From Lachnospiraceae bacterium (GTDB lineage Bacteria > Bacillota > Clostridia > Lachnospirales > Lachnospiraceae): a stretch of 64,000 nucleotides of DNA. The stretch's first letter is position 1; each line of letters begins with the position of its first letter. Below the pieces are notes generated by a model. The model was not told the DNA's origin and ran no database searches. It was given only the letters and a program-made list of their open reading frames with translations. Below, piece by piece: positions 63,025 to 64,000 of the stretch. The position numbers and the translations under genes were made by a program. Location of the stretch: contig CABIXN010000006.1 of NCBI GenBank assembly GCA_902362715.1, forward strand, positions 55,858-119,857. The letters run 5' to 3'.

Positions 63025-64000
63025 ATGAACGATATTATTTTAAAAGCCGACAATCTTTATTTTTCTTATGATGATGAACAAAGCCACTCTCTAAACGGAC
63101 TATCACTGGAAATCAAAAAAGGAAAAAAAATTGCCTTTATGGGAGCCAACGGTTCCGGTAAATCTACATTTTTCCTCTGCTGCAACGGAATCCATAAGCC
63201 TTCCCGGGGAACTCTTTATTTTAATGGAAAACCTGTAGATTATTCCCGGCAGGGACTTTTGGATTTAAGAAGCAAAGTAGGAATCGTATTTCAGGATCCC
63301 GATCATCAGTTATTCTCTGCCAGCGTCTATCAGGAAATTTCCTTTGGTATTTTAAATCTGGGGGTTTCTGCTGAAGAAGCCCAAGAGGAGGTAGAACAGG
63401 TCATTGAACAGTTGGAGATTACCCCATTTCGGCACAAGCCAACTCACGCATTAAGCGGGGGACAAAAAAAGCAGGTGTCCATCGCAGACATTCTGGTGAT
63501 GCATCCGGATATCATTATTCTAGATGAACCTGCCGCTGCCTTAGACCCCAGACATACATCTATGGTCAATCACATTGTAAACCAGATGACCAGCCAGGGC
63601 ATTACCGTAATGATGGCAACCCATGACGTTAATTATGCCATGGAGTGGGCTGATGAAATTGTTTTGTTAAAAGACGGAAAGCTTCTGATGCAGGGCTCCC
63701 CGGAAGACGTGTTTTCCAATAAATCCGCCCTGGCATCCACCAATCTTGAACAGCCCGCCTGCCTGCAGCTGTTTGACAGCCTGAGCAGTAAGGGTATCCT
63801 GAAAATGTCTCTGCCGGTTCCAAAAAATCTGTCTCAGCTAGAACACTACATTCAGCAGCTTTCTGCACCTGCTTTTGTCAGCTCCAGACCTCAGAGCAGG
63901 CAACCCCGGCAGGCAATTCTTGTTGTAAGCTTTGGGACCAGCTACCATGAAACCCGTAAAAAAACCATTGATGCCATCGAACAGGCTATCGGTTCAGCCT
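63025..64000 (+). CDS. cbiO: CbiO-CbiK fusion: cobalt transporter ATPase with C-terminal sirohydrochlorin cobaltochelatase (3' end outside window)
   Basis: One open frame runs from ATG at 63025 to the right edge (325 visible residues). Residues 1-240 are CbiO: Walker A GANGSGKST, 'GIVFQDPDHQLFSASVYQEI', signature LSGGQKKQ and Walker B IIILDEPAAALD. After a linker, from about residue 297, it reads 'AILVVSFGTSYHETRKKTID' followed by AIEQAI. This is the N-terminus of CbiK-type anaerobic cobaltochelatases. The fusion would couple Co2+ import to insertion into sirohydrochlorin. The rest of CbiK lies beyond the window. Confidence 0.85.
   Translation, partial: MNDIILKADNLYFSYDDEQSHSLNGLSLEIKKGKKIAFMGANGSGKSTFFLCCNGIHKPSRGTLYFNGKPVDYSRQGLLDLRSKVGIVFQDPDHQLFSASVYQEISFGILNLGVSAEEAQEEVEQVIEQLEITPFRHKPTHALSGGQKKQVSIADILVMHPDIIILDEPAAALDPRHTSMVNHIVNQMTSQGITVMMATHDVNYAMEWADEIVLLKDGKLLMQGSPEDVFSNKSALASTNLEQPACLQLFDSLSSKGILKMSLPVPKNLSQLEHYIQQLSAPAFVSSRPQSRQPRQAILVVSFGTSYHETRKKTIDAIEQAIGSA

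Overview
The window looks like chromosomal DNA from a Gram-positive, spore-forming-type Clostridia, most likely a Lachnospiraceae (Blautia/Ruminococcus-like). The signs are strong GGAGG ribosome-binding sites, intrinsic terminators, BceRSAB and CbiMNQO modules, hybrid-cluster protein, collagen-like GXT proteins, and large secreted proteins with bacterial Ig-like and GLUG-type repeats. Almost all genes from 1 to 60725 are on the minus strand. Plus-strand genes are two in a small mobile element, a Crp/Fnr regulator, and the cobalt transport operon at the right end.

Layout, left to right. (1) 1-13455: a minus-strand operon that starts with a methyltransferase, then a FecCD-type ABC importer (permease, ATPase, binding lipoprotein), a C-terminally anchored repeat-rich surface protein, a MotA/TolQ/ExbB channel, a DUF2149 protein that resembles ExbD, a membrane-anchored SUOX-fold protein, and a giant surface adhesin that runs off the left edge. 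(2) 13950-20660: a BceRS two-component system, a BceAB-type peptide-detoxification transporter and a MecA-like penicillin-binding protein, with shared dyad motifs in two intergenic regions. (3) 20651-25237: a zinc alcohol dehydrogenase and the thiamin salvage genes cytX, thiD, thiE and thiM. (4) 25318-30513: two MATE exporters, a ZIP metal transporter, endonuclease III and a GNAT acetyltransferase.

(5) 30670-35681: a collagen-like gene cut in two by a 3.6-kb element that carries a large serine recombinase, a small conserved protein, a BRO-N protein and a highly structured repeat. The element is bounded by direct CAGTAG cores. Inside each end, 6 bp from the core, is an 11-bp inverted arm. Removing the element at the core restores a 464-residue open reading frame. 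A glycosyltransferase lies next to it. (6) 36944-45988: hcp and a Crp/Fnr regulator that share a TGTTGT-N4-ACAACA dyad, a membrane hydrolase, and a glycerol operon (PocR/AraC regulator, gldA, dhaKL). (7) 46019-54368: an NlpC/P60 lipoprotein, a 12-alpha-hydroxysteroid dehydrogenase homologue, and an accessory island (RelBE-like pair, terminase remnant, DUF1016 nuclease, broken RhuM). In this island two displaced copies of the 3' end of an rRNA uracil methyltransferase gene alternate with cargo genes. (8) 54441-64000: rRNA methyltransferase, NudC, then a tetrapyrrole operon (hemA, sirC-like, hemC, cobA-hemD) divergent from cbiM-cbiN-cbiQ and a CbiO-CbiK fusion that runs off the right edge. Together these supply precorrin-2 and cobalt for cobalamin synthesis.

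The strongest candidates for something undescribed are the interrupted collagen-like gene with its reconstructable att sites, the ExbB/ExbD-like motor inside an ABC-importer/adhesin operon, the rRNA-methyltransferase 3'-end cassette array, and the CbiO-CbiK fusion. No tRNA, rRNA or CRISPR array was seen.
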